A DNA stretch of 64,000 nt, taken from assembly GCA_963798015.1 (NCBI GenBank), contig CAWCSA010000005.1, positions 835,771 to 899,770 on the forward strand, read 5' to 3'. Source of the DNA: Roseiarcus sp963798015. GTDB taxonomy: Bacteria > Pseudomonadota > Alphaproteobacteria > Rhizobiales > Beijerinckiaceae. Below the pieces are notes generated by a model. That model did not search any database and had not been told where the DNA came from. It worked only from the letters and a program-made list of their open reading frames with translations. The first letter of the stretch is position 1. Every line of letters begins with the position of its first letter. Made by a program: the position numbers and the translations under genes. Below are positions 35,032 to 43,758 of the stretch, piece by piece.

Positions 35032-37707
35032 TCAGTCTCGTTTCATCAGCCGCTCGAGGTAATCGCGCTCGTCCATTGGACGGTTGGGGTCGGCAAGGCG
35101 GCGGCGCAGTTCCTCTATGACCCGGCGCGCCCGCTCGGCGGCGCCGGCGGATTGCTTCAGCGGCCCGTCCTCACGTCCCTTCTCGCCTTCCTCTCCGCGG
35201 CCGAGCGGATCGTCGCCGGGCATTTCTCCCTGCCGGCCCCTGCGCCCGACATAGGTGCCCTTGCCTCCTTTGCCCTTGCCCTGGCCGTCCATCTGCTTCT
35301 GCAGCCCCTGGGCGCCGTCGCGCAGCGCTTCGAGCGCACGACCCTGCGCGTCGACCGCAGCGCCTTTGCCACTCCGCCCACCCTGTCCGCTCTTGTCCCC
35401 TTTGCCTTGGCCGCCCTTGAGATCGCCTTCGGCCTCTTTCATGTCGCCTTGGGCGTCGTCGAAGCCCTTCTCGCCCTTCATGCCGAGGCTTTTGAGCTTG
35501 CGCTGCAACTCGGCGAGACGGTCGCGCAGTTCTTGCTGGCGATCGCCGAGCTTGGGTTGCCCCTTATCCGCCTGATCCTGGTCCTGTTTGTCGTCCTGGT
35601 CGGAATCGTTATCGCTCTGGTCGGGGGCGTTCGAACCATCCTGATCCGGCTGCCCCTGCGAGTCCTGCTGGTCCGGCGACAATTGGTTGCGCCGCGCTCG
35701 CTTGCGCGCGCGCTCCTTCTGGTCGCTGCGGAATGTGTCGTTGCGCAAAGCCTGTTGGTCTTTGAGGAGCTTTTCGAGTTCGCCGATCTGCTTTTGCATC
35801 TCGCGGTCGGCCGGGCTGTCCTGGTCCTCCTGCGCGCTGCGCATGTTCTCGAACATTTCCTGCATCTGGTCGAGCATGGCTTGAGCGTCTTCACGCGAGC
35901 CGTTGCGCGCGGATTCCTCCATCTGGTCCATCATCTTGTCCATGTCTTTCGACTGAACGTTCTGGTCCTCTGGATTGCTGTCGGGCGCGTTGCGGGCCAT
36001 CTCGCTCATGAAGCGGTTGGCGGCCTCGCGCAATTGCTGCATGAGCTTCTTGATTTCCTTGTCGCTCGCGCCGCGCTGCAGGGCTTCGCGCAGCGCCTGC
36101 TCGGCGGCGCGCAGGTCGCGCTCGGCTTTCGAGGCGTCGCCGTTCTCGAGCTGCTGCGCCATCGCCCAGAGCAGGGCTGCGACGTCAAGCAGATCAGCGT
36201 CGCTGTGGGCGTGCTTGAGCGAAGTCTTCGCCTGCCTAAGGCCGAGGTAGATGTTGGCGGGCGTGTCGAACAATTCCGGGGCGATCGAGAGCCCGGTTAG
36301 AGCCGTGTCGACTTGTTTTGGCGCGTGGTCTGGATCGAGGATGAGGTCGCGGCGTTGCTCGACGAGCGCGCGGGCGAGCGGATTGTGGAAGGGGCGCTGC
36401 GGCAGCGTCACTTCGATCGGGCCGCTGTCGCCGGTCTTGCCCGAAATGCTGACCGCGGTCAGCCGCATCGTTACTTTGGCGCCGGCCCAAGGGTGCTCCG
36501 AGAGATCGACGGTCGTGTGCCCGTCGCCGACGCCATTGGCGGTCGGCGGCAATTGAAGCGCCGCCTGCGGCGGCGGAGCCAGGGTGCGCGGGGCGGGACC
36601 GGCGCCCTCGTGCGGACGGGCGAAATCGGCCCGGGCGCTGGCGAGCCCAAATCGATCTTGCGTCTTATAGGCGAGCGTCAGCGTGCCGCTGAGGTTGGCG
36701 CGAGGATCTTCGGTCGAGACGATCGTCGGATTGCCAGCCAGGGTGACGGCGAGGACGGCGACCGCCACAGGTCGGCCGCCGCGCAGAATCGTCGCCTTGC
36801 CGGACCCATGGATCGTCCAGCGCTTTTCGGTCGGAACTTCGGCGGTCGCAGCACTCGCGGGCGGGGCGCTCGCGGGGGTGGCGGATTTCTCGCCTGATGC
36901 GGAGGCTCCCGCGGTTTCGTTTTTCTGTTCTGAGGTCGTGATTCCTCCATCGACGCGCGTCCCGACAACGCCTGGAGCGCCGCGCACCACCAGAACCGAA
37001 TCTTCCGGGACGGTCAGCGCCTGCGGGTCAGCCGTCTTGAAATCGATGACCAGCGGCGGTTGGCCGGCGTAGGGCGGCGGGTCGATCCACGCATCGATGC
37101 GGCTCTCCGCCATTGCGGCGATGGCCCCGTCGCTGCGCCAGTCGAAAGCGTCGACGAAGCGACCGTACATCTCGGGTCCGGCGACGACCGCCGCCGCGAA
37201 GGCGAGCATCGCCACGCCGAAGCGGAGCGCGTAAGGGTCCAGCCCAGCCATGCCGGGGGAGGGGGGTGAGACGCGAATGGCCTCGACTTCGCGCTCGAGC
37301 CGCGCCCGATGGGCCGCCCAGAGGGCCTGTGTAACCGGATCGTTATCGTCGTTCGCAAGAGAATCGGCGAGCGAAGAGGCGGGACGGTGGCTCACCTTCG
37401 CGTCGCGATCGAGCCTGGCCAAGACGTCACGCGCCGCAGGGCGCCGCAATCGCATCAGCGGCGAAAGCGCTGCTCCAAGGCCGAGCGCGAATAGGATGAC
37501 GCCGCCGATGCGAATGGCCCGTGGCGCGAACTGCCAGGCGCCTATCCATGAGGCGGCGAGAAACAGGATGGCGACCGCGGTGGCGAAGACGACCGGCGGC
37601 CAGACGCGCTCGACCAGAAGCGCGCGTCGCGCCCAAAGCGCGAGCTCCGCCAATCGTCCCTGGTCGATCGATGGGGTGTCCTGGTCCTTCAGCGCCGAGT
37701 CCTTCAC
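35032..37707 (-). CDS. TIGR02302/DUF4175 family membrane protein
   Basis: An 891-residue protein matching the alphaproteobacterial TIGR02302 (DUF4175) family. Two hydrophobic segments at about residues 36-55 and 63-85, and a third near 165-180, anchor it. A large soluble part follows, with RIDAWIDPPPYAGQPPLVID near 205. The C-terminal 250 residues are low-complexity and rich in Gln, Asp, Lys and Gly (many PDQ, QDKQ and GKG runs), predicted as coiled coil or disordered. Functional data for the family are lacking; an envelope role is inferred. It is the next gene downstream of lysA on the minus strand. Confidence 0.92.
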   Translation of the reverse strand: MKDSALKDQDTPSIDQGRLAELALWARRALLVERVWPPVVFATAVAILFLAASWIGAWQFAPRAIRIGGVILFALGLGAALSPLMRLRRPAARDVLARLDRDAKVSHRPASSLADSLANDDNDPVTQALWAAHRARLEREVEAIRVSPPSPGMAGLDPYALRFGVAMLAFAAAVVAGPEMYGRFVDAFDWRSDGAIAAMAESRIDAWIDPPPYAGQPPLVIDFKTADPQALTVPEDSVLVVRGAPGVVGTRVDGGITTSEQKNETAGASASGEKSATPASAPPASAATAEVPTEKRWTIHGSGKATILRGGRPVAVAVLAVTLAGNPTIVSTEDPRANLSGTLTLAYKTQDRFGLASARADFARPHEGAGPAPRTLAPPPQAALQLPPTANGVGDGHTTVDLSEHPWAGAKVTMRLTAVSISGKTGDSGPIEVTLPQRPFHNPLARALVEQRRDLILDPDHAPKQVDTALTGLSIAPELFDTPANIYLGLRQAKTSLKHAHSDADLLDVAALLWAMAQQLENGDASKAERDLRAAEQALREALQRGASDKEIKKLMQQLREAANRFMSEMARNAPDSNPEDQNVQSKDMDKMMDQMEESARNGSREDAQAMLDQMQEMFENMRSAQEDQDSPADREMQKQIGELEKLLKDQQALRNDTFRSDQKERARKRARRNQLSPDQQDSQGQPDQDGSNAPDQSDNDSDQDDKQDQDQADKGQPKLGDRQQELRDRLAELQRKLKSLGMKGEKGFDDAQGDMKEAEGDLKGGQGKGDKSGQGGRSGKGAAVDAQGRALEALRDGAQGLQKQMDGQGKGKGGKGTYVGRRGRQGEMPGDDPLGRGEEGEKGREDGPLKQSAGAAERARRVIEELRRRLADPNRPMDERDYLERLMKRD

Positions 37708-37819
37708 CGCGATGCCATGATCCGTCGTTGGCGATTCAGATTGTGCGCGATTTTCTAAGGCGCAAGTTCCAGGCCAATTGTTTGGCCAGGCTGCGCGACA
37801 ATTCCCGCTGTCGTAAGCC

Positions 37820-39088
37820 TCACTTCAACCAAGGCGGAAGTGTGTCGAGGCCGATCAATTCCTCATAAGTCCGCCTCGGCCGCACGATCGCATATTCCGC
37901 GCCTTTCACCAGCACCTCGGGAACAAGGAGGCGAGTATTGTAGGTTCCCGCCTGCACGGCGCCATAAGCACCGGCGCTCATCACCGCAACGAGGTCGCCC
38001 GCGGCCAGTTCCGGCAAGCCGCGGTCGAGGGCGAGATAATCGCCACTTTCGCAGACAGGCCCGACCACGTCGCTACGCGTCAGATACGCGTCAGGCTCCG
38101 GCTCCTTTACCGGCAGGATTTCGTGATGCGCGTCGTAGAGCGTCGGCCGGACAAGGTCGTTCATCGCCGCATCGACGATCACGAAATGCTTGTTCTCGCC
38201 CTTTTTGAGATAGATGACCGAAGCGACCAGCGCTCCGGCATTGCCGACAATCAAACGACCCGGCTCCAGGATCACCTGGCATCCGAGGGCCGCCGTGCGC
38301 TTCGCGACGACATTCGCGTATTGCTCCGGCGAAGGCGGGGGATTGTTGTCGTTGCGATAAGGAATGCCGAGCCCGCCGCCGAGATCGACATGGTCAATTC
38401 GATGCCCGTCGGCTCTGAGCGTCTGCACGAACTCGGCAAGCAGCGCGAACGCGTCATCGAAGGGCTGAAGATCGGTGATCTGCGAGCCGATATGCATGTC
38501 GACCCCGTGGACGCTCAGGCCCGGCAGGGTGCGAGCGTAGGCGTAGACCTCGCGGGCGTGGGAGATCGGCACGCCAAACTTGTTCTCCGACTTGCCGGTC
38601 GCGATCTTGGCGTGAGTGCGCGCATCAACGTCGGGATTGACGCGGATGGCAATCGGCGCAACGGCGCCGCGAGCCGAGGCCACGCGCGAGAGCGCCTCCA
38701 ATTCCGGCTCCGACTCGATGTTGAAACAGAAGATGTTCTCGTCCAGCCCAAGGTTCATCTCGGCCAGCGTCTTGCCCACCCCCGAAAAGATGATGCGCTC
38801 TCCGGGCACGCCGGCGGCCCGCGCCCGTCTCAGTTCCCCCTCGCTGACGACATCCATGCCCGCGCCAAGTTCCGCCAACGTCGTCAGCACGGCCTGATTC
38901 GAATTGGCCTTCATCGCGTAGGAAATGAGTGCGTTCTGGCCGGCGAACGCGCTTCGAAACGCCTCGAAACTCCTCGCAATCGCGGCGCTCGAATAGCAAT
39001 AGAAGGGTGTCCCGACGGCTTCCGCGATCGCTGCCAAGGGCATGTCTTCGGCGTGAAGAGCCCCGTTGCAATAAGTGAAGGAAGGCAT
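37820..39088 (-). CDS. lysA: Diaminopimelate decarboxylase
   Basis: A 422-residue PLP enzyme. PLP is held by Lys60 in ISYAMKANSN. VHGVDMHIGSQI, DLGGGLGIPY and ILEPGRLIVGNAG are the barrel motifs, VGPVCESGD has the active-site Cys of the partner subunit, and AGAYGAVQAGTYNTR closes the site. It converts meso-diaminopimelate to L-lysine. It lies 16 bp downstream of lptM on the minus strand, an arrangement conserved across Proteobacteria (lptM/yifL-lysA). Confidence 0.97.
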   Translation of the reverse strand: MPSFTYCNGALHAEDMPLAAIAEAVGTPFYCYSSAAIARSFEAFRSAFAGQNALISYAMKANSNQAVLTTLAELGAGMDVVSEGELRRARAAGVPGERIIFSGVGKTLAEMNLGLDENIFCFNIESEPELEALSRVASARGAVAPIAIRVNPDVDARTHAKIATGKSENKFGVPISHAREVYAYARTLPGLSVHGVDMHIGSQITDLQPFDDAFALLAEFVQTLRADGHRIDHVDLGGGLGIPYRNDNNPPPSPEQYANVVAKRTAALGCQVILEPGRLIVGNAGALVASVIYLKKGENKHFVIVDAAMNDLVRPTLYDAHHEILPVKEPEPDAYLTRSDVVGPVCESGDYLALDRGLPELAAGDLVAVMSAGAYGAVQAGTYNTRLLVPEVLVKGAEYAIVRPRRTYEELIGLDTLPPWLK

Positions 39089-39104
39089 TTGAGGGGAGTT
39101 AAAC

Positions 39105-39350
39105 TTATTTCAGCAGGAAATCGAGGAAGAACGGGGTCTTCGGCGGCACGATTGGCGGGATCGACGGCTTGGACAGGCCGCCGCTCATGTTGGCGGGACC
39201 CGAATTGGCCGGCTTGGGCGGCGCATTGGGATCGGGCGGGGGTTCCAGGGGCCCATAGCGGCCACAAGCCGCAAGACCAAGCGCGAGCAGCGCCGCGAGC
39301 GTCTTCAAGCGCGCCGGCCTAACGAAGCGGTACGGGAATTGAACGGCCAC
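39105..39350 (-). CDS. lptM: LPS translocon maturation chaperone LptM-like lipoprotein
   Basis: An 81-residue small lipoprotein. The signal segment LKTLAALLALGLAAC ends in the lipobox Cys29, followed by GRYGPLEPPPDP, the conserved LptM/YifL core. The Pro-rich tail (PPIVPPKTPFF) is typical for rhizobial members. In E. coli LptM binds LptD and helps its disulfide maturation. Position directly before lysA matches the conserved neighbourhood. The ATG at 39350 gives 14 residues before the hydrophobic core; a slightly later start is possible. Confidence 0.85.
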   Translation of the reverse strand: MAVQFPYRFVRPARLKTLAALLALGLAACGRYGPLEPPPDPNAPPKPANSGPANMSGGLSKPSIPPIVPPKTPFFLDFLLK

Positions 39351-39504
39351 AAGCGACTCCGGATGGTCGCCGGCACTATACAGAAACGACGGCAGGAGGC
39401 GAGGATCGACGCTTGGCGGCCATTAAAAACATGACCTTAGCGGAGGGACAGCGAGGTCCCGAGCCTTACCGCCTTCCGCCTCGCTTGCGCCTCGAATTGC
39501 GGAT

Positions 39505-39717
39505 ATGCGTTGCGGCATGGATCAAAAAATGACCGCTTTGGAACGAGCGTTTCAGCTGGCGAGGTCCGGTCGCGTGGCCGGGCTGTCGGAGATTGTCACA
39601 TCCCTAAATCGCGAGGGATATTCGGCCAGCCAGATTGAAGGCCGGCTCCTAAAGCGACAACTGGCCGATTTAATAAAGGCTGCTCGCAATGGCGGTGCAA
39701 GTCCCGCCCCGACCTAA
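39505..39717 (+). CDS. Small conserved hypothetical protein
   Basis: Up to 70 residues, with possible ATG starts at 39505, 39517 and 39529. The core ALERAFQLARSGRVAGLSEI, followed by a Gln-Ile-Glu-Gly segment and an LKRQLADLIKAAR helix, is a small all-helical pattern that I recall as widespread in Hyphomicrobiales without assigned function. No good ribosome binding site is visible. It is divergent from lptM. Confidence 0.65.
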   Translation: MRCGMDQKMTALERAFQLARSGRVAGLSEIVTSLNREGYSASQIEGRLLKRQLADLIKAARNGGASPAPT

Positions 39718-39864
39718 GCCCCGATGGCCAGCGCGGGCCAATCTCTGCCCCTGCAAGTCGTTGCTCAAGGCCTAGATCGGCAATCTAGCTGGCCCCATAC
39801 GCTTCCTCGCCGCTGGCGACGATTGTCAGCGCATCTCTTTGATTTGCAGGCGCTTTTATTCTTC

Positions 39865-40071
39865 TCAGCCCGGCCAAATCGAGTTGAGTTTTCGGACAAA
39901 CTTATCTGCGTCGCTCTGGGCTTCGCGCTTTGTAGCAAAGGAATAGAGCGATTTATCTCGCACCCTCTGGTTTTCGTAAATATTCCATCGGAAGCGATTG
40001 GGATTCCCGATATCTTTTACGACATCGGTGGTAAACACGGCGCTCTCTGTCATCACCGCATTATGCTCCAA
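39865..40071 (-). CDS. Small conserved hypothetical protein
   Basis: A 68-residue product, or 62 from an internal ATG (MTESAVFTTDVVKD). The segment NPNRFRWNIYENQRVRDKSL followed by TKREAQSDADKFVRKL resembles small DUF2188-like or rhizobial hypothetical proteins that respond to stress. That likeness is from pattern memory only. Aromatic and charged residues alternate as in a small beta-hairpin plus helix fold. Codon use is poorer in GC than in the neighbours. Confidence 0.55.
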   Translation of the reverse strand: MEHNAVMTESAVFTTDVVKDIGNPNRFRWNIYENQRVRDKSLYSFATKREAQSDADKFVRKLNSIWPG

Positions 40072-40837
40072 TCGGGCCTGTTCCGCTAGGCGATATTTTC
40101 CTGCGCCCGATTAGGCTGGCCGCTTCAGCTCATTAAAAACAACGAATGTACTCGCTGCGAACGCTATTGAGACCGCCAGCGATCGACAGGATATTCCCCA
40201 AACGCCTCTGCCGCTTTCGTGTGTGATCCGCTGAGCGCATGTCTCACGAACCGCGCGCCGGCAGCGGCGCTCCCTCCGGTTTGCGTTTCGCGTCAAGGAG
40301 GGGATGCCGTCGCCGCTGAACTTCAGGCGACTCTCTTCCAGCCGGCGCGGTCGACACAGGGCGCCTATGGCGGGCTATCAGGCTACCGGGCAGCAAGAGC
40401 CTTCCGGCGACTGGACCCAGCAATTGCGGCGCGGGGTTGCGTTCCTACCTGCGGTCGCGGACCGGAAGGAGACTCAACGCCACCACCGCGAGGGCAACAA
40501 GAACGAGAATCGCGGCAAGGCCTAACCAAACCAGGTGCACGTCGCTCAATTCAAACCTCCAACCGTTTTCGGTTCATTTTAAAACCCTCGTTGTCCTTTG
40601 TATACGCGAATTGTTACCTGCTCTGCCACCGGACCTTTTGTCCGGGCGGAATGGGCGAAGCGAGGCGGGGAGGCAAAAGCGCCTTTGCCTGGCAGGCGGA
40701 ACGGGGGCTCTCTTTCCGGAAGGCGGTCCTCGCCGATCGTGTTGGATGGACGGCTCTGCGTACACGTGCATCCGGCCCGGTTACAACCGGGCCCGATGCT
40801 GAAGACTTGGGCTAAGAGCCGGGTGGCTCGTCGAACG
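40072..40837. other. Region with no clearly supported gene
   Basis: About 766 bp with short open frames only. One minus-strand frame (40111-40296) ends with a single hydrophobic segment (LAVSIAFAASTFVVF) and could encode a tiny membrane protein, but it lacks a good start. A strong stem-loop is at 40769-40800. Nothing else is recognisable. Confidence 0.4.
40769..40800. other. Long GC-rich stem-loop
   Basis: Two 15 bp arms beginning GCATCCGGCCCGG and ending CCGGGCCCGATGC pair with one mismatch around a 2 bp centre. There is no T-run on either strand, so a plain intrinsic terminator is not supported. It sits 37 bp beyond the DUF2852 stop codon and may act as a 3' mRNA barrier. Confidence 0.5.
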
Positions 40838-41296
40838 TCAGTCGCGAGGTTGAGCGGGCGGCCCAGCTTGCGTATTCGGTTCTACAGGGCGCCCGCGCCG
40901 CTCGGTCATGAACTGGTCGAACTCAGAGCGGTCTCTGGCGAAGCGCAGCCGCGCGAGGAAATCCTTGAATTCCCGCTGCTCCTCCTCGAGGCGCTTCAGC
41001 GTCTCTTCGCGATAGTCGTCGAAAGCCCGGTTGCCGCTCGTCGAGGGACCAAACCAGTCGCCGGCGCTCCTGACACGGTCCATCCGGTCGCGCACCATTT
41101 CCATTTTTTCCTGCAAGCGGGTCATCTTGCGATCCCAGCGATCCCGACCGCGATCTCCACCGAACATTGGCGCGTCTCCTGCGTAAGATAGATGACGCCG
41201 GCAACCGAACTTCCCTCGCCCGATGAAGAGGCCAAGAAGCACGAGGCCGATCGGCCACCACCACAGAAACCCCAAGACCGTTAGAATGATTGGCAT
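40838..41296 (-). CDS. DUF2852 domain membrane protein
   Basis: A 152-residue protein from ATG 41296 with one membrane helix (ILTVLGFLWWWPIGLVLLGLFIG) at the N-terminus. A long charged helical stretch follows, and the C-terminal EFKDFLARLRFARDRSEFDQFM block is characteristic of DUF2852 in Hyphomicrobiales. The function is unknown. A TetR gene lies upstream on the same strand, and a palindrome at 41310-41330, 14 bp before this start, looks like a TetR-type operator, so this gene is probably a regulated target. Confidence 0.85.
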   Translation of the reverse strand: MPIILTVLGFLWWWPIGLVLLGLFIGRGKFGCRRHLSYAGDAPMFGGDRGRDRWDRKMTRLQEKMEMVRDRMDRVRSAGDWFGPSTSGNRAFDDYREETLKRLEEEQREFKDFLARLRFARDRSEFDQFMTERRGRPVEPNTQAGPPAQPRD

Positions 41297-41309
41297 GGCG
41301 TCCTCACGT

Positions 41310-41330
41310 GTGAATGTAATGAACATTTAC
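41310..41330 (-). promoter_or_regulatory. Candidate TetR operator upstream of the DUF2852 gene
   Basis: GTGAATGT (41310-41317) and ACATTTAC (41323-41330) match as an inverted repeat at 7 of 8 positions around a 5 bp centre. It shares TGTAA/TTACA-like half-sites with a second palindrome at the start of the neighbouring tetR gene. Confidence 0.6.
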
Positions 41331-41424
41331 TTCACAAGCGCGTCGCTGTCAAGCGCTAGGGGTCGTCGATCTCGATCGCGGGGAGCGGCAACGACTGGAT
41401 TGCGGGCCGCGAAGGCCGACATCT

Positions 41425-42078
41425 TCACGGTCGCGCCGCATTGACCCCGAGCCCTCGCAAATAGACCAGCACGTGAGCCTCAAGGAGCTCCGCTGGAGAC
41501 ATCGGCAGCGCACGGCGTGCGCCATCGGCGCGTCCGAACAGCGATGCGACGCCATGCGCCATGGCCCAGATATGCAACGCAACCATGAGCGCCGGCGGGC
41601 GGCCTGCTGCGGGCATCGCGGCGCAGATCGTGTCGGCGGCGCCACGCAATACGGCAAAGGCGCGTTCGCCAGCGTCTCGCAGCGGAGGGTTTGCGCTGGC
41701 CGGAACGCCGGCTTCAAACATTGCCGAGTAGAAGGCCGGTTCGGTGCGAGCGAATTCGAGATAGGCCTTGCCGAGCCGATCCAGCGCGGTGAAAGCGTCG
41801 GGGCGCCCGCCATCCCATCCGCGCGCCAACGCCGCCTCGAATTGCTCGAAGCCTCGCAAAGCCACGCTTGCCATCAGCTCGTCGCGGTCGCGGAAATGCC
41901 GGTAGGGCGCCGCCGGGCTGACGCCAGCAAAGCGGGCGGCTTCAGCGAAAGTGAATCCGGCCGTCCCCTTCGTCGCGATAAGTTCGAGCGCGGCGCGGAT
42001 CAGCGCCTCACGCAAATTGCCGTGGTGGTAACCGCGCGGCGGGTCGGGCTCGCCGGCCTTGTCTTTCCGCCAACTCAT
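41425..42078 (-). CDS. TetR-family transcriptional regulator
   Basis: A 217-residue regulator. The N-terminal helix-turn-helix runs from GNLREALIRAALELIATKG to FAGVSPAAPYRHFRDRDELMASV (about residues 20-70). The C-terminal ligand domain has the TetR_C_33/WHG-like pattern (YLEFARTEPAFYSAMF). A palindrome ATGTAA-N7-TTACAT (42077-42095) overlaps its start codon, and a related palindrome lies before the downstream DUF2852 gene. It therefore probably represses itself and DUF2852. The ligand is unknown. Confidence 0.92.
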   Translation of the reverse strand: MSWRKDKAGEPDPPRGYHHGNLREALIRAALELIATKGTAGFTFAEAARFAGVSPAAPYRHFRDRDELMASVALRGFEQFEAALARGWDGGRPDAFTALDRLGKAYLEFARTEPAFYSAMFEAGVPASANPPLRDAGERAFAVLRGAADTICAAMPAAGRPPALMVALHIWAMAHGVASLFGRADGARRALPMSPAELLEAHVLVYLRGLGVNAARP

Positions 42079-42095
42079 GTAAAGAGCGCTTACAT
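42077..42095 (-). promoter_or_regulatory. Candidate TetR operator overlapping the tetR start
   Basis: ATGTAA (42077-42082) and TTACAT (42090-42095) form a perfect 6 bp inverted repeat with a 7 bp spacer. The tetR initiation codon (42076-42078) overlaps its edge, so transcription may start very close to the coding region, or the true start may be a little downstream. Confidence 0.65.
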
Positions 42096-42117
42096 CATGG
42101 CGGTCAAAGTGTCGACC

Positions 42118-43020
42118 TCAACCCGTTGCGAGGCGGCGGCGAGCGACAGCCGCGATCTCGCGTGTGAGCGCGGCGAGTTTGTCGGCGGCGAAGCGGTTGA
42201 TCTGCCAATCGATCGCAACGTCCAGCGGCGTGTCGGGGACAAGCTCGACGAGACGGCCTGCCTGCAGATGGTCCCGCACCAGTTCGATCGGGTTCATGCC
42301 CCAGCCCATGCCGAGAAGGCTCGCCTCGACAAAACTCTGGGTCGAAGGAAGCCAGTGGGTCGGATGAGGCAGATCGACTCCGAACGTTTGGCTCAGCCAC
42401 CGGCTTTGTAACCTGTCCTTCTGGTTGAAAGTGAGAGCCGGCGCATCGCCGATCGCGTCGGGGGTGACCCCTTTTACAAAGTATCGCGACATGAACCCGG
42501 GGCTCGCTGTCGCATGATAAGTGAGCGCGCCGAGCGCGATCCGCTTGCAACCCGGCACGGGCTTTTCGAGGCTGGTGACAGCCGCGACGACCCGTCCCCG
42601 CCGCAGCCATTCGGCGGTGTGATCCTGATCGTCGACCACGATATTCAGGAGATACTGGGAGTCATTCGCGAAGTTCGACGCGGCCGCTACAAACCAGGTT
42701 CCAAGACTGTCGGCGTTGGTTGCGATGTTTAGCGTCGTCCTTTGTTTCGGTTCGGCCGGATCGACGAGCCCCGGCATATGCCCGAACAGTTCGCCTTCGA
42801 GCATGCCCACATTGTCCATGTGCCGGCAGAGCCACTCGCCCTGCTCCGTCGCAATGCAGGGGCTGCCTCTCTCGATCAGGACAGTCCCGAGGCGCTCCTC
42901 GAGTTGCTTCACCCTTTGCGAGACTGCGGACGGCGTCACATTCAGGACGCGCGCGGCTTTCTCAAAGCCGCCGGTCTGGACGACCGCCGCAACGGCCCGG
43001 AGAGCGGGATAGTCGAGCAT
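42118..43020 (-). CDS. argP: LysR-family regulator ArgP/LysG
   Basis: A 300-residue LysR protein of the ArgP (IciA)/LysG branch. The helix-turn-helix is in residues 3-62 (GGFEKAARVLNVTPSAVSQRVKQLEERLG), followed by the branch-specific LIERGSPCIATEQGEWLCRH. The C-terminal half is the effector domain for lysine or arginine. It is divergent from a LysE/ArgO exporter gene with a 96 bp gap, the standard arrangement, and should activate that exporter when basic amino acids accumulate. Confidence 0.94.
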   Translation of the reverse strand: MLDYPALRAVAAVVQTGGFEKAARVLNVTPSAVSQRVKQLEERLGTVLIERGSPCIATEQGEWLCRHMDNVGMLEGELFGHMPGLVDPAEPKQRTTLNIATNADSLGTWFVAAASNFANDSQYLLNIVVDDQDHTAEWLRRGRVVAAVTSLEKPVPGCKRIALGALTYHATASPGFMSRYFVKGVTPDAIGDAPALTFNQKDRLQSRWLSQTFGVDLPHPTHWLPSTQSFVEASLLGMGWGMNPIELVRDHLQAGRLVELVPDTPLDVAIDWQINRFAADKLAALTREIAAVARRRLATG

Positions 43021-43021
43021 G

Positions 43022-43063
43022 GATTAGTTTCACTTAATCAGGCGTAAAAGAGTTAATTATACT
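43022..43063 (+). promoter_or_regulatory. ArgP binding box and exporter promoter
   Basis: GATTA (43022-43026) and TAATC (43035-43039) make a LysR-type T-N11-A box. A -10-like TATACT (43058-43063) lies 17 bp after a weak TAATCA that overlaps the box, as expected of an activator-dependent promoter for lysE/argO (start 43117). Confidence 0.6.
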
Positions 43064-43116
43064 AAATTCATCCGCCGCGATACCGCTTTCCCGGTTTAAG
43101 GGGGACTTCGCGGCGC

Positions 43117-43725
43117 ATGAGCCTCACAATTTATCTGACGGGTCTCATGACGGGACTCAGTCTGATTATCGCGATCGGCGCGCAGAACGCCTTTGTCCTG
43201 CGCCAGGGCCTCATGGGCGCGCACGTCTTTGCGGTCAGTCTCGCGTGCAGCCTGTCGGACGCGGCCCTGATCGCGCTCGGCGTTACGAGCTTCCGGCAGA
43301 TGGCCGTCGCGGTTCCATGGTTTGTGCCGGCCATGCGCTACGGGGGCGCGGCGTTCCTGATCTGGTATGGCGCCCGCAATCTCCATTCCGCCTTGCGATC
43401 GTCCAAGGCCCTTGCCGCCAGAGAGGTCCGCGCCTCGAACCTCACGCAGACTTTGGCGACGTGCCTCGCCCTGACCTGGCTCAATCCTCACGTCTATCTC
43501 GACACGGTCATGCTGCTTGGCGCGATCTCGACCCGATTTCCAGGTCAGGAGGTATCGTTTGCTTATGGCGCGATGACCGGTTCGTTCCTCTTTTTCTTCG
43601 CGCTTGGCTACGGCGCGATAGGCTTGCGGCCGATTTTCGCGAGCCCAGCGTCCTGGCGCGTGCTCGAGGCGCTGGTCGCGCTGACAATGTGGACGATCGC
43701 GTTCAAACTGATAATGGGCCTGTGA
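43117..43725 (+). CDS. LysE/ArgO-family amino acid exporter
   Basis: A 202-residue inner-membrane protein with about six membrane segments. It begins with LTGLMTGLSLIIAIGAQNAFVLRQGL, the LysE/ArgO signature, and has CLALTWLNPHVYLDTVMLLG near residue 125. It exports lysine and/or arginine, and the basic-amino-acid subfamily is indicated by NPHVYLDT. Divergent ArgP controls it. Specificity for lysine or arginine cannot be decided from the sequence. Confidence 0.94.
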   Translation: MSLTIYLTGLMTGLSLIIAIGAQNAFVLRQGLMGAHVFAVSLACSLSDAALIALGVTSFRQMAVAVPWFVPAMRYGGAAFLIWYGARNLHSALRSSKALAAREVRASNLTQTLATCLALTWLNPHVYLDTVMLLGAISTRFPGQEVSFAYGAMTGSFLFFFALGYGAIGLRPIFASPASWRVLEALVALTMWTIAFKLIMGL

Positions 43726-43758
43726 GGCTCGGAATTGACGGTCTGACGAAGCAAGCAA

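Noticed and set aside
35023..36300. A plus-strand open frame of 425 codons opposite the TIGR02302 gene
   Set aside because: Its leucine-rich look comes from reversing Gln/Lys/Asp-rich repeats; no start site or homology pattern.
40111..40296. A small minus-strand membrane protein
   Set aside because: Only one hydrophobic segment and no ribosome binding site or known family; kept as a note in the region entry, not called as a gene.
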